Assembly (NCBI GenBank): GCA_964536805.1
Contig: CAZHYQ010000007.1
Location: 1 to 64,000 of the forward strand
DNA: 64,000 bases
From: Longilinea sp964536805
GTDB lineage: Bacteria > Chloroflexota > Anaerolineae > Anaerolineales > Anaerolineaceae
Direction: 5' to 3'
The position numbers and the translations under genes were made by a program. Shown here piece after piece: positions 25,515-33,269 of this stretch (positions are counted from its first letter, which is position 1; every line of letters begins with the position of its first letter). The notes under the pieces were generated by a model. That model was not told where the DNA came from and ran no database searches. It saw only the letters and a list, made by a program, of their open reading frames with translations.

Positions 25515-26162
25515 ATGAATCCAAAAGAGCAGGAAATCGAAGTTAAATTTTATGTCCGCGACCTGGAAAAGGTCGAGCAACATCTTCGCGAAATGAATGC
25601 CCGCTGTGCGCAGGAACGCGTTCTCGAAACCAATCTGCGCTTCGACACCGCCGATACCGCGCTGGGCCGCCAGCGCCGAGTTTTGCGGCTGCGCCGTCCC
25701 GCGCCTGGTTACAAGTCAGAAGATCCACAGGGTTTGCTGACCTATAAAGGACCCACCCATTCGGGCCAGGCCATCAGCATCCGCCAGGAAATCGAGGTGG
25801 TGGTAAGCGATTTTGACACCGCCAGCCATTTGCTGGAGGCCCTGGGCTACCAGCTGGTGACCATGTATGAGAAATGGCGTACGGTCTACCTGGTGGGTTC
25901 GGTGGATGTTGACCTCGACCAAACTCCCCTGGGTAATTTCCTCGAAATTGAAGGGCCCAATACCGGAAGCATTCAGGATGTTGCCCAAAAATTGGGCCTG
26001 GACTGGGAAGCGCGCAGCGGCGAGAGCTACATGGCGCTTTTCAACCGCGTACGCCTGGCCAAAGGGCTTTCGATGCAGAATTTGAGTTTCGCTGAATTTC
26101 AGGGCGTGGATGTCACCCCGCAGGAAATGGGACTGCGCCCGGCTGACGACCGCTATATTTAG
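25515..26162 (+). CDS. CYTH-domain protein (class IV adenylate cyclase / thiamine-triphosphatase fold)
   Basis: 215 residues. ExExK signature at Glu7, Glu9, Lys11 (EIEVKF); further tunnel residues in RVLRLRR, TYKGP, RQEIEV, EKWRTVYLV and LGNFLEIEG. CYTH enzymes act on triphosphorylated substrates; adenylate cyclase CyaB and triphosphatase activities cannot be told apart here. A TACAAT box lies at 25482-25487. A three-codon ORF (ATG ACA AAC TGA) abuts the ATG. Confidence 0.85.
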   Translation: MNPKEQEIEVKFYVRDLEKVEQHLREMNARCAQERVLETNLRFDTADTALGRQRRVLRLRRPAPGYKSEDPQGLLTYKGPTHSGQAISIRQEIEVVVSDFDTASHLLEALGYQLVTMYEKWRTVYLVGSVDVDLDQTPLGNFLEIEGPNTGSIQDVAQKLGLDWEARSGESYMALFNRVRLAKGLSMQNLSFAEFQGVDVTPQEMGLRPADDRYI

Positions 26163-26213
26163 TTGTTATCCGCAAACCATTTTTTTCTTCAGCTCAATCA
26201 GTAAAAAATTGCC

Positions 26214-26229
26214 GCGGGTTCGCACCCGC
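26214..26229 (+). terminator. Small hairpin after the CYTH gene
   Basis: GCGGGT/ACCCGC, 4-nt loop, followed by CTGAATTTTATT. Moderate terminator. Confidence 0.45.
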
Positions 26230-26276
26230 CTGAATTTTATTGTTGGCCAGCGGCGATCGTAAAGGAAACAAATTCT

Positions 26277-26558
26277 TTAAGGGGCTTTGCCTATCAACGC
26301 CACCAGCTCGTGCGCCAATCGTTCGCGCTGGTTGCGGTCGTCGACCGCTGCGGTATCGAGCAAGCAACTGGTGACGTATTGCTCCACAAAAGCGAGGCTG
26401 GCGCCCTGCACTGCCGACCGGATGGCGGCAAGCTGTTGGAGGATCTCCTGGCAATCGCGTTCCTGCTCAACCATGCTTTGCACGCCCCGCACCTGGCCTT
26501 CAATGCGGCTTAATCGGCGGATGAGCGCCTGTTTTTCATCTGGGTTTTGAAGTTTCAT
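26277..26558 (-). CDS. CsoR/RcnR/FrmR/CstR family repressor
   Basis: 93 residues, all-helical DUF156 fold. RRLSRIEGQVRGVQSMVE is the family core. Using CsoR numbering, Cys36 and Cys65 are kept but the copper ligand His61 is Tyr61. Loss of His with both Cys kept is closer to persulfide sensors of the CstR type than to copper sensors; this is inference. It follows a zinc-ribbon gene in one unit whose promoter carries a fitting operator. Confidence 0.85.
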   Translation of the reverse strand: MKLQNPDEKQALIRRLSRIEGQVRGVQSMVEQERDCQEILQQLAAIRSAVQGASLAFVEQYVTSCLLDTAAVDDRNQRERLAHELVALIGKAP

Positions 26559-26602
26559 TTGGTTTTCCCCGGCCCGCACACGGCAGGCTGCTGTTAACCT
26601 GC

Positions 26603-26809
26603 TCAGGTGAAGCGTCCGCCGCCAGCGCAAGAACTGGCAGAATTATCGCTGCCATATTCACCCAGCGCAGCGGAAATGCGCGAGATTTGTTTGTGCGTTT
26701 GCTGGCTGCCGCAAACCGGGCAAAAAGGAGAGAGGTCGGCCTCGCTGAAACGCACCACCTTCTCAAATTCCTGGCTGCACTCTTCACACACATATTCGTA
26801 AATGGGCAT
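26603..26809 (-). CDS. FmdB-type zinc-ribbon protein
   Basis: 68 residues. MPIYEYVCEECSQEFE with a second CxxC (CPVCGS) is the FmdB/CxxC zinc-ribbon family, often annotated as a regulator, with unknown biochemistry. The C-terminal 20 residues are a short Ser/Gly tail. It is the first gene of a unit with the CsoR-like repressor (44 nt gap). Confidence 0.83.
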   Translation of the reverse strand: MPIYEYVCEECSQEFEKVVRFSEADLSPFCPVCGSQQTHKQISRISAALGEYGSDNSASSCAGGGRFT

Positions 26810-26821
26810 GCTGCATCACCT

Positions 26822-26843
26822 ATACTATACCGGAGTATTGTAT
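26822..26843 (-). promoter_or_regulatory. Operator for the CsoR-like repressor
   Basis: The dyad ATAC-T-ATAC-CGGA-GTAT-T-GTAT (arms 16 of 18 symmetric) lies just downstream of the -10 box, over the expected transcription start. Its geometry fits an autoregulatory site for the repressor encoded two genes on. Confidence 0.65.
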
Positions 26844-26845
26844 TT

Positions 26846-26874
26846 AGTGTATCCGTACCCGGCGCGGCTGTCAA
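26846..26874 (-). promoter_or_regulatory. Promoter of the FmdB-CsoR unit
   Basis: TTGACA (26869-26874), 17-nt spacer, TACACT (26846-26851) on the minus strand. Confidence 0.75.
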
Positions 26875-27053
26875 TTGGATTCTGCTAAGTTAAGAAGAAT
26901 GTCATGGATAATGCGCATACTGGTCTCAACCTCCGGGTCATCACATTTTCAACAACGCATCAGCTTAGCAACTTTTCCAATTTCATACCCAATCCGTGAC
27001 ATTCATCACTATGGCTCATTCTGAGGCGACGGTAGAATAGATTTATTCCTTAT

Positions 27054-27068
27054 TGCAAATCATTTGCA
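27054..27068 (+). promoter_or_regulatory. Fur-family box, 7-1-7 palindrome
   Basis: TGCAAAT-C-ATTTGCA is a perfect 7-1-7 dyad 33 nt before the fur start, the same geometry as the classical Fur site TGATAATnATTATCA. Suggests autoregulation. Confidence 0.65.
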
Positions 27069-27101
27069 TTAATAGTTTGTTTTCTAAGTTCAAGGATTTC
27101 A

Positions 27102-27563
27102 ATGAGCAATGATCCCTTAACCCTGCAGGTGACTGAAACAGTGCATGCCCAGGGCGGCCGCATGACCCCCCAAAGGCGCTTGATCCTTGACCTGCTCCAA
27201 TCCGATCCCTCCCACCCCACGGCTGATGAGCTCTTCGCGCTGGCCAAAAGGATCGATCCCAGCCTCAACCTGTCCACCGTCTACCGCACCTTGAACTGGC
27301 TGGAGGAACGCGGCTTTGTCAACCCGCGGCGCTTTGATGACAACCACACCCACAAGCATTTCGATCCTGTGCTGCCGGAAACCAGCGAACGCCATCATTT
27401 TCACTGCCGCCGCTGCGACCGCGTGCTGGAATTCTCCGCGCCTTCGGTCGATCCGCTGATCAAGCAAATCGAAACTGAATTTTCACGCCAGTACGGCCTT
27501 CAGGTGGAGGGAGCCTCCTTGGTGCTCTACGGATTATGCCAGGCATGTGCGGCAGAAATTTGA
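27102..27563 (+). CDS. Fur family metalloregulator
   Basis: 153 residues. Winged-helix DNA-binding part with TPQRRLILDLL and LSTVYRTLNWLEERG; metal region with HTHKHF and HHFHCRRCDRV; structural Cys102/105 and Cys146/149 (two CxxC). Fur-family repressors sense iron, zinc, manganese or peroxide. The neighbouring feoABC genes favour iron; the sequence alone cannot settle it. AAGGA lies 6 nt upstream. Confidence 0.9.
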   Translation: MSNDPLTLQVTETVHAQGGRMTPQRRLILDLLQSDPSHPTADELFALAKRIDPSLNLSTVYRTLNWLEERGFVNPRRFDDNHTHKHFDPVLPETSERHHFHCRRCDRVLEFSAPSVDPLIKQIETEFSRQYGLQVEGASLVLYGLCQACAAEI

Positions 27564-27727
27564 CCATCTCTCTATGTTTCAAGTTAAATGCATGGTCGCC
27601 AGGCTGTTTTTACCAGTATTTCCTTCCCAAATGGCATTGGCAATCAGGGGGGTTCGCTCATCCCGGCCCAATCGCTTCTCTTTTACCGCTCAATCGGACG
27701 GTTTACCAATAAATGGGGAATAACCAT

Positions 27728-27976
27728 ATGCCACTTGCCATCGCCAAACAATCATTGTCCAATTTGAAACCAGGCGAACATGCTGCCTTGATCGAAATCC
27801 ATGCTGGAAAAGGCGCTCTGGGCCGGATGTCTTCGCTCGGTTTTACCCCGGGCGCTGTTGTGGAAATGGTTCAAAACTACGGGCATGGGCCTTTGATTGT
27901 CATGTTGCGTGGCACCAGAATCGCTTTGGGACGATACGAGGCTGAAAAATTGCTGGTTCAAAGGAACACGGAATGA
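27728..27976 (+). CDS. feoA: Ferrous iron transport protein FeoA
   Basis: 82 residues, SH3-like FeoA. LKPGEHAALIEI, LGRMSSLGFTPGAVVEMV and PLIVMLRGTRIALGRYEAEKL cover the whole domain. I use ATG 27728; an ATG at 27713 in the same frame is possible. It overlaps feoB by the ATGA motif. FeoA supports FeoB in Fe2+ uptake. Confidence 0.92.
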   Translation: MPLAIAKQSLSNLKPGEHAALIEIHAGKGALGRMSSLGFTPGAVVEMVQNYGHGPLIVMLRGTRIALGRYEAEKLLVQRNTE

Positions 27977-30009
27977 CCGACCATGCACCCGCCGGGCAAG
28001 CCGTCGAAGTCAGGTTGTCCGAATCTGTCACGCGCACCATCGCTCTCGCCGGACAGCCCAATATGGGCAAGTCGACACTGTTCAATTTGCTCACCGGCCT
28101 CAACCAGCATGTGGGTAACTGGCCCGGTAAGACGGTTGAACAACGCCAGGGAACCTTTCAGTTTGCGGATCATGCCTATCAACTGGTGGATTTGCCCGGC
28201 ACCTACAGTCTGACCGCCAATTCACCCGAAGAGGTGATCGCCAGGGAATACATCCTTTGTGAAAAACCCGACCTGGTGGTGGCAGTGGTCAGCGCCGCCA
28301 ACCTGGAACGCAGCCTTTACCTGGTTTCGGAGCTCATCTGCCTCCCGGTTCCGATGGTCGTAGCCTTGAACATGATCGATGTGGCCGAGCAGGAGGGCGT
28401 CCAGGTGGATGCCGACGTGCTGCAGGCAGCCCTGGGGGTGCCTGTGGTTCCCATGGTTGCCACCCGGGCCAGCGGGGTCAAAATTTTGTTAAACGAAGTT
28501 GAACTGGTGTTTCAGGGAATGCGGACACCCAATCCGCGATTGCCCGAAGTGCACGATGAACACCGGCTGGTCATCGATCAGGTCAGTGAATTGATCCGGC
28601 AATATGTCCCCGCCATCTACCCGGTGGATTGGGCCGCTACCAAACTGCTGGAAGGCGATGGGGATATGACGGCGAAACTGAAAACTTCGCTGCCCGCCGC
28701 CCATTGGAAAGACGTGCATGCCATCCTGATGCAGCACGAAGATGCCATGTTATCCATTGCCTCCGGTCGCTATGAATGGGTGGAGCGGGTTGTCCGCGCG
28801 GCTGTCAGACGCCCCCGCCTGGGACAGATCAGCCTCACCGACCGTCTCGACCGCTGGGCTACTCACCCCGTCATCGGGTTATTCGTCCTGGCCGGCATTC
28901 TGGGCCTGGTTTTCTGGCTGACCTTCACCCTGGGAACGCCCATCCAGGAATGGCTGGATACCGCCATGGTGTCACCGGTTGCCAATCTGGCATCGGATTG
29001 GCTGGCCGCGGCGCCTGCCTGGCTGCATGGATTGGTGGTGGATGGAATCATCGGCGGTGTGGGCTCCGTTTTGACCTTCCTGCCGATCATGGTCATCTTC
29101 TTCGCTTCCTTCGGCTTTCTGGAAGACGTAGGCTACATGGCCCGCGCGGCTTACGTGATGGATAACTTCATGCATATGATGGGTCTGCACGGCAAGAGCT
29201 TTCTGCCCCTCTTCCTGGGGTTTGGCTGCAATGTCCCGGCGATTACCGGCACACGTGTGATCGATGCGCCCGCCGCACGCCTGTTGACCATCCTAGTGGC
29301 GCCGCTGGTGCCCTGCACAGCCCGGATGGCGGTGGTTGCCTTCCTGGCGCCAGCCTTTTTTGGCCGCGGGGCTATGCTGGTCTCGTGGGGATTGATACTA
29401 CTCTCCCTGACGATGCTTGTGCTGGGCGGCATCATATTAAACCGCGTGTTGTTCAAAGGAGAACGGACGGCTTTTGTAATGGAGATGCCGTTATATCACC
29501 TTCCCAACGGGCGTACCATCGGCCTGCTGGTCTGGCAGCGCGCGGTGTCGTTCTTAAAAAAAGCCGGCACGGTCATCCTGGCCATGTCGGTCGCCATCTG
29601 GGTGCTATCGGTGCTGCCCGGCGGCACCCTAGAAACCAGCTTCCTGGCCCGGCTGGGCAACCTGGTGGCTCCCCTTGGCAAGTGGATGGGCATGGACTGG
29701 CGCCTGATGGTGGCGCTTCTGACCAGCTTCCTGGCCAAGGAAAATTCGATTGCTACCCTTGGCGTGCTGTTTGGCAGCAGTGAAAATTCTGGCTTGGCCC
29801 AGACACTGGCCGCCACCTACTCGCCCGCCGCTGGGCTGGCCTTCCTGGTGGTGTCGCTGCTGTTCATCCCCTGCGCCGCCACTGTGGCAGTCATCCGCCA
29901 GGAAACCGGTTCCTGGCGGTGGACTCTTCTCAATATCGGCTTCATGCTGGTGCTTTCCTTCGGAGCTGGCATCGCCGTTTACCATCTCGCCGCTGCGCTG
30001 GGCCTGTAA
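27973..30009 (+). CDS. feoB: Ferrous iron transporter FeoB
   Basis: 678 residues. N-terminal G domain: G1 GQPNMGKST (27-35), G3 DLPG (73-76), G4 NMID (133-136). G1 has Gln-Pro-Asn-Met in place of the common Asn-Pro-Asn-Ser/Val. The membrane part has two Gate motifs, including GFGCNVPAITGTR and the C-terminal FLAKENSIATLG. Imports Fe2+ across the cytoplasmic membrane. Middle gene of feoA-feoB-feoC. Confidence 0.95.
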   Translation: MTDHAPAGQAVEVRLSESVTRTIALAGQPNMGKSTLFNLLTGLNQHVGNWPGKTVEQRQGTFQFADHAYQLVDLPGTYSLTANSPEEVIAREYILCEKPDLVVAVVSAANLERSLYLVSELICLPVPMVVALNMIDVAEQEGVQVDADVLQAALGVPVVPMVATRASGVKILLNEVELVFQGMRTPNPRLPEVHDEHRLVIDQVSELIRQYVPAIYPVDWAATKLLEGDGDMTAKLKTSLPAAHWKDVHAILMQHEDAMLSIASGRYEWVERVVRAAVRRPRLGQISLTDRLDRWATHPVIGLFVLAGILGLVFWLTFTLGTPIQEWLDTAMVSPVANLASDWLAAAPAWLHGLVVDGIIGGVGSVLTFLPIMVIFFASFGFLEDVGYMARAAYVMDNFMHMMGLHGKSFLPLFLGFGCNVPAITGTRVIDAPAARLLTILVAPLVPCTARMAVVAFLAPAFFGRGAMLVSWGLILLSLTMLVLGGIILNRVLFKGERTAFVMEMPLYHLPNGRTIGLLVWQRAVSFLKKAGTVILAMSVAIWVLSVLPGGTLETSFLARLGNLVAPLGKWMGMDWRLMVALLTSFLAKENSIATLGVLFGSSENSGLAQTLAATYSPAAGLAFLVVSLLFIPCAATVAVIRQETGSWRWTLLNIGFMLVLSFGAGIAVYHLAAALGL

Positions 30010-30010
30010 T

Positions 30011-30250
30011 ATGCTATCCCGCTTGTTGACTGAAATTCGCGCTGAAGGCACGGTGAACACCGGGCAGTTGGCGCGCCGCCTGGGTATTAGCGAGGATATG
30101 GTCAAAGCGCTGATCGACGACCTCAAACGACGCCGGCTGTTGACGGAGGTCGATCTCGACTGCGGCACAACGTGCCATGGATGCCCGCTGGCTGGAGGCT
30201 GCCTGACGGAGGGCAAAAAGGGCCGCTTATGGCAGGTCAGCCGGCAATAG
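30011..30250 (+). CDS. feoC: FeoC-like winged-helix protein with four-cysteine cluster
   Basis: 79 residues starting one base after the feoB stop. An N-terminal winged helix (RAEGTVNTGQLARRLGISE) is followed by CGTTCHGCPLAGGC, with Cys51, 55, 58 and 64. This matches the FeoC layout, where the cysteines can bind an Fe-S cluster. FeoC is thought to protect or regulate FeoB. Confidence 0.8.
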   Translation: MLSRLLTEIRAEGTVNTGQLARRLGISEDMVKALIDDLKRRRLLTEVDLDCGTTCHGCPLAGGCLTEGKKGRLWQVSRQ

Positions 30251-30308
30251 ATTGGCAGTTAGCTGTTGGCGGTTTACGACTGTCCATCAGCTATCTTGCT
30301 ATCCGCTC

Positions 30309-30740
30309 TTACGGAAAAATTTCTTCCTTGCGGGGTTTGCCGCGGCTTAGCAGATAAAAGGCTGGCAGGAACAGGCCCAGCGCAAAAATGATGAAATGCC
30401 CCACGGCTGGCAGCAGCACGTTCACCTGAAAACTGAAACCCAGCATCACCAGCCAGGCAACACCCAGGAAACCGAACCCGGTGGTTACCCTGCCCTCAAG
30501 CTCAGCTTTGCGCCAGCGTGGAACCGCCAGCAGTAGGATGCCGGGTGTCAGGCTGGCAATCAAGAGGATGAACCACAGACCCAACCAGCCATCCACCACC
30601 ATCCGGTTATCTTGTTGCAGAATCGCGATGCGGGCCGGCAAATCGATCAAAGCTGTGATTAATAAGGCCAAGGCTGCCCCCAGATAGACCAGCAGCACCT
30701 TTTTCCATTTTTCCAGTTGTTGTTCTAGCGATTCAGTCAT
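30309..30740 (-). CDS. Four-helix membrane protein in a PadR unit
   Basis: 143 residues with four hydrophobic segments (about 15-33, 50-72, 86-106, 112-130). No family recognised. Its ATG overlaps the stop of the PadR gene as ATGA, so the pair is co-translated; the membrane protein is probably what the regulator controls. Confidence 0.68.
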   Translation of the reverse strand: MTESLEQQLEKWKKVLLVYLGAALALLITALIDLPARIAILQQDNRMVVDGWLGLWFILLIASLTPGILLLAVPRWRKAELEGRVTTGFGFLGVAWLVMLGFSFQVNVLLPAVGHFIIFALGLFLPAFYLLSRGKPRKEEIFP

Positions 30741-31120
30741 TCTTTCTCCTCGCGATGATGCCCGTTTTGCATTAAAACCCTGATTGCTTCGGCCACAGCT
30801 GGCGCTTGAAACACCAGCAGGTTGCGCCGTGTGAACTGGATCAGCAGTTCGCGGCCTGTACCGGTCAGCGAATATACCCGCCGGGCCGGACCGACCTCGG
30901 AAGGCTGGCGCTGGCTGGTGATCAACCCCAGTTGCTCAAAGCGGTTGAGTGCACGGTACAGGCTGTTATCATCTGCCGAAATGCTGTTTTGCGAAAGCTC
31001 GCGAATGAGCGGATTCATTTCGAAGGCGTAGGTCGGGCGCTGGTCGAGCAGCAGCAGAATCCAGAAGCTGAGCAGCCCTTTCTTGTAAGTGCCCTCCCAG
31101 GTTTCCAGCAACTCTTCCAT
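30737..31120 (-). CDS. PadR family transcriptional regulator
   Basis: 127 residues. KGLLSFWILLLLDQRPTYAFEM, SLYRALNRFEQLGLITS and the wing RRVYSLTGTGRELL are typical of PadR winged helices. PadR repressors often control membrane or efflux genes and respond to small ligands or membrane stress. The promoter region has an overlapping palindrome, which suggests autoregulation. Confidence 0.87.
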   Translation of the reverse strand: MEELLETWEGTYKKGLLSFWILLLLDQRPTYAFEMNPLIRELSQNSISADDNSLYRALNRFEQLGLITSQRQPSEVGPARRVYSLTGTGRELLIQFTRRNLLVFQAPAVAEAIRVLMQNGHHREEKE

Positions 31121-31157
31121 TTCTCTCCAGGCCTTCTATCAATCTAAATGAGTAATA

Positions 31158-31196
31158 TACTATAAGTATAGTAGCTCAAGAAATCCTTTTTGTCAA
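31158..31196 (-). promoter_or_regulatory. PadR-unit promoter with overlapping operator
   Basis: TTGACA (31191-31196), 17-nt spacer, TACTAT (31168-31173) on the minus strand. The perfect dyad TACTATA-AG-TATAGTA (31158-31173) covers the -10 box, so binding would block the polymerase. Confidence 0.75.
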
Positions 31197-31252
31197 GCAT
31201 GCATTTGCCAGCAATGCAATATCATGCTCTGATGGTTCTGTCCTTCCATAAT

Positions 31253-31275
31253 GGTTCTGGTCTCCTACCAGAACC
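31253..31275 (-). terminator. 8-bp hairpin downstream of rnhB
   Basis: GGTTCTGG/CCAGAACC with a 7-nt loop, about 100 nt past the rnhB stop. No T-run. Confidence 0.4.
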
Positions 31276-31378
31276 GGTTTCAATAATTTCAAAAACCCAT
31301 GCGAAAAAGGTGCCGGTCAGCCCGCCGCGTGGGCAGGCGACCAGCCCCATATTGCTTGGCATATTCAACCCGCGCGGG

Positions 31379-32014
31379 TTAGGCTCCCGGCAGGCGGTCG
31401 CGCAGCGGTTTGAAGCTAAAGCGGTGCTGCGGACACGGCCCAAGTTCATCCAGCGCGCGTTTGTGGCGGGCGGTTCCATACCCTTTGTGCGCCGCAAAGC
31501 CGTAATCGGGATATTGCCCGTCCAACTGCACCATGACGGCATCGCGTGCGGTTTTGGCCAGCACCGAGGCAGCCGCGATGCTGAGCGAACGCTGGTCGCC
31601 GCGCACCAGCCAGGTTTGCGGCAGGTTGAGCGCCTGCAACCGCACCGCGTCGATCAATAAATGCTCGGGCGGCAGCGCCAGCTGCGCCACGGCGCGCTGC
31701 ATGGCCAACCGCGTAGCCGGCAGGATGCCCTGCGCGTCGATTTCTTCATTCGTCGCCCAACCAATACCCCATTGATCGGCGATCATCCGAATTTTCTCCG
31801 CCCAGATGGCGCGCTGGCGCGCCGTCATGAGCTTGGAATCGCGCACCCCGGCCAGTTTTTCCAGCAAGCCCTTGCCGTCGGGCGGCAGCACCACCGCCGC
31901 GGCATAGACCGGTCCTGCCCATGCCCCGCGGCCGGCTTCGTCGATGCCAGCCAAACGGCACAGACCCTCCTGCCAGAACGGTGTTTCAAGGCTGAGGTTG
32001 GGGTAAATGCGCAT
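31379..32014 (-). CDS. rnhB: Ribonuclease HII
   Basis: 211 residues. Catalytic acids Asp25 and Glu26 (AGIDEAGRG), Asp121 (LLIDAVRL) and Asp157 (AKTARDAVM) are all present. It removes ribonucleotides from RNA-DNA hybrids. GGAGGC lies about 5 nt before the ATG. It follows a glycosyltransferase gene by 20 nt. Confidence 0.93.
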   Translation of the reverse strand: MRIYPNLSLETPFWQEGLCRLAGIDEAGRGAWAGPVYAAAVVLPPDGKGLLEKLAGVRDSKLMTARQRAIWAEKIRMIADQWGIGWATNEEIDAQGILPATRLAMQRAVAQLALPPEHLLIDAVRLQALNLPQTWLVRGDQRSLSIAAASVLAKTARDAVMVQLDGQYPDYGFAAHKGYGTARHKRALDELGPCPQHRFSFKPLRDRLPGA

Positions 32015-32034
32015 TGCAAGCCTCCAGGCCAGGG

Positions 32035-32775
32035 TCAGGCGTGCCGGGCAGGACCGTATCGCCCCGCCCAGCCGTTGCGCCGGATATTCAACAGGTCAAG
32101 GAACATGCGCAGCGAATCGTGCAGCACGCGCACTTTGGTGCCGGCGTTGAAATGCCAGGGAATGCCCACTTCGGTGATATGGTAGCCGCGCCGCCGGGCA
32201 ATGAACAGCACTTCAACGTCAAACGACCAGCCCGTAATGGTCTGCAGCGGAAACACTTCGTCGGCGATATCGCCACGGAAGCATTTAAACCCGCACTGCG
32301 TATCTTCCAGTCCGGGCAGCGCCAGCAGCCGGACGATGGTATTGAATACCCGGCCGGTCAGGTGGCGGTATTGCGGCTCATTGTAGCGCACGGCACCGGG
32401 CGCCTCGCGCGACCCGATCGCCACCTCCACGCCGGGCAGCGCCGGCGGAATGAAGCGGTTGACCTCTGCAATCGGCATGGAAAGGTCGGCGTCGGCAAAA
32501 AAACGGTAGGTACCGCGCGCTGCCAGCATGCCCGTCTTCACCGCCAGTCCCTTGCCGCGCTGGTCGGAATGCAGCACGCGCAGCATGGGCATATGCCGGG
32601 CATAATCCTGGGCGATATCCAAGGTGCGGTCGCTGCTGCCGTTTTCAACCACCACGATTTCGCCGGCATAAGCCTGTTGATTTAGAAAATCAGCGGTTTG
32701 CTCCAGGGTTTGGGGCAACCGCTGCTCTTCGTTATGGGCAGGGATGATGATGGAAAGATAAGGCTGGTCGGTCAC
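32035..32775 (-). CDS. Family 2 glycosyltransferase (dolichyl-phosphate glucosyltransferase-like)
   Basis: 246 residues, GT-A fold. LSIIIPAHNEEQRLP, VVVENGSSDRT, GKGLAVKTGMLAA, and FADADLSMP as the DxD motif. DTQCGFKCFRG is shared with dolichyl/polyprenyl-phosphate hexose synthases. It probably loads a sugar onto a polyprenyl carrier. No membrane anchor. Upstream of rnhB in the same direction. Confidence 0.85.
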   Translation of the reverse strand: MTDQPYLSIIIPAHNEEQRLPQTLEQTADFLNQQAYAGEIVVVENGSSDRTLDIAQDYARHMPMLRVLHSDQRGKGLAVKTGMLAARGTYRFFADADLSMPIAEVNRFIPPALPGVEVAIGSREAPGAVRYNEPQYRHLTGRVFNTIVRLLALPGLEDTQCGFKCFRGDIADEVFPLQTITGWSFDVEVLFIARRRGYHITEVGIPWHFNAGTKVRVLHDSLRMFLDLLNIRRNGWAGRYGPARHA

Positions 32776-32790
32776 AGGCTGCTCGCGCGC

Positions 32791-33102
32791 CTAATACTCT
32801 GGAACGCCTTCCAGATGGTCATTCCCGGCGGGCGCGTTGCCCGCTACCAGCAGTTCTTTGCCAGCCGGTCCGGTCAGACGGATTTGCGAGCCGGTTTCAA
32901 AAACTGCGCCTAAATAGGGTTTGCGCTTGCCCGTGACGAAAACCTTGCGCGTTTTGATCCTGCGCACAAAATCGTCGCGGTTGAGCAGCACGCGGTCAGA
33001 GAAGACAGCCCCGCGCCGTTCATACAGGCGCACCTGTTCAACGCGCCCATCGGCACCATAACGCACTGCTTCGATGACTCCGTCGAACTTTTTGGGTGAC
33101 AT
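32791..33102 (-). CDS. Small hypothetical protein
   Basis: 103 residues, basic, with short strands (KFDGVIEAVRYGADGRVEQVRLYERRG). No family recognised. It sits 15 nt upstream of the glycosyltransferase gene and may be its operon leader. AAGG lies close to the start. Confidence 0.6.
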   Translation of the reverse strand: MSPKKFDGVIEAVRYGADGRVEQVRLYERRGAVFSDRVLLNRDDFVRRIKTRKVFVTGKRKPYLGAVFETGSQIRLTGPAGKELLVAGNAPAGNDHLEGVPEY

Positions 33103-33142
33103 GCTGCCTTGCCCTTTTTATTGTTTTGATTTTTTATAAGAG

Positions 33143-33215
33143 TCGGGGTGGACGGACTTGAACCGTCGACCCCCGCGTCCCAAACGCGGTGCGCTGCCAA
33201 CTGCGCTACACCCCG
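33143..33215 (-). tRNA. tRNA-Pro (anticodon TGG)
   Basis: Perfect cloverleaf: acceptor CGGGGTG/CACCCCG, D stem GCGC/GCGC, anticodon stem CCGCG/CGCGG with loop TTTGGGA, T stem GACGG/CCGTC. Discriminator A; CCA not encoded. Confidence 0.93.
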
Positions 33216-33269
33216 GCGCTTCAAAGTATAATCGCTAGAGTACAGAAACGTCAAGTTGACAGAATCGCC

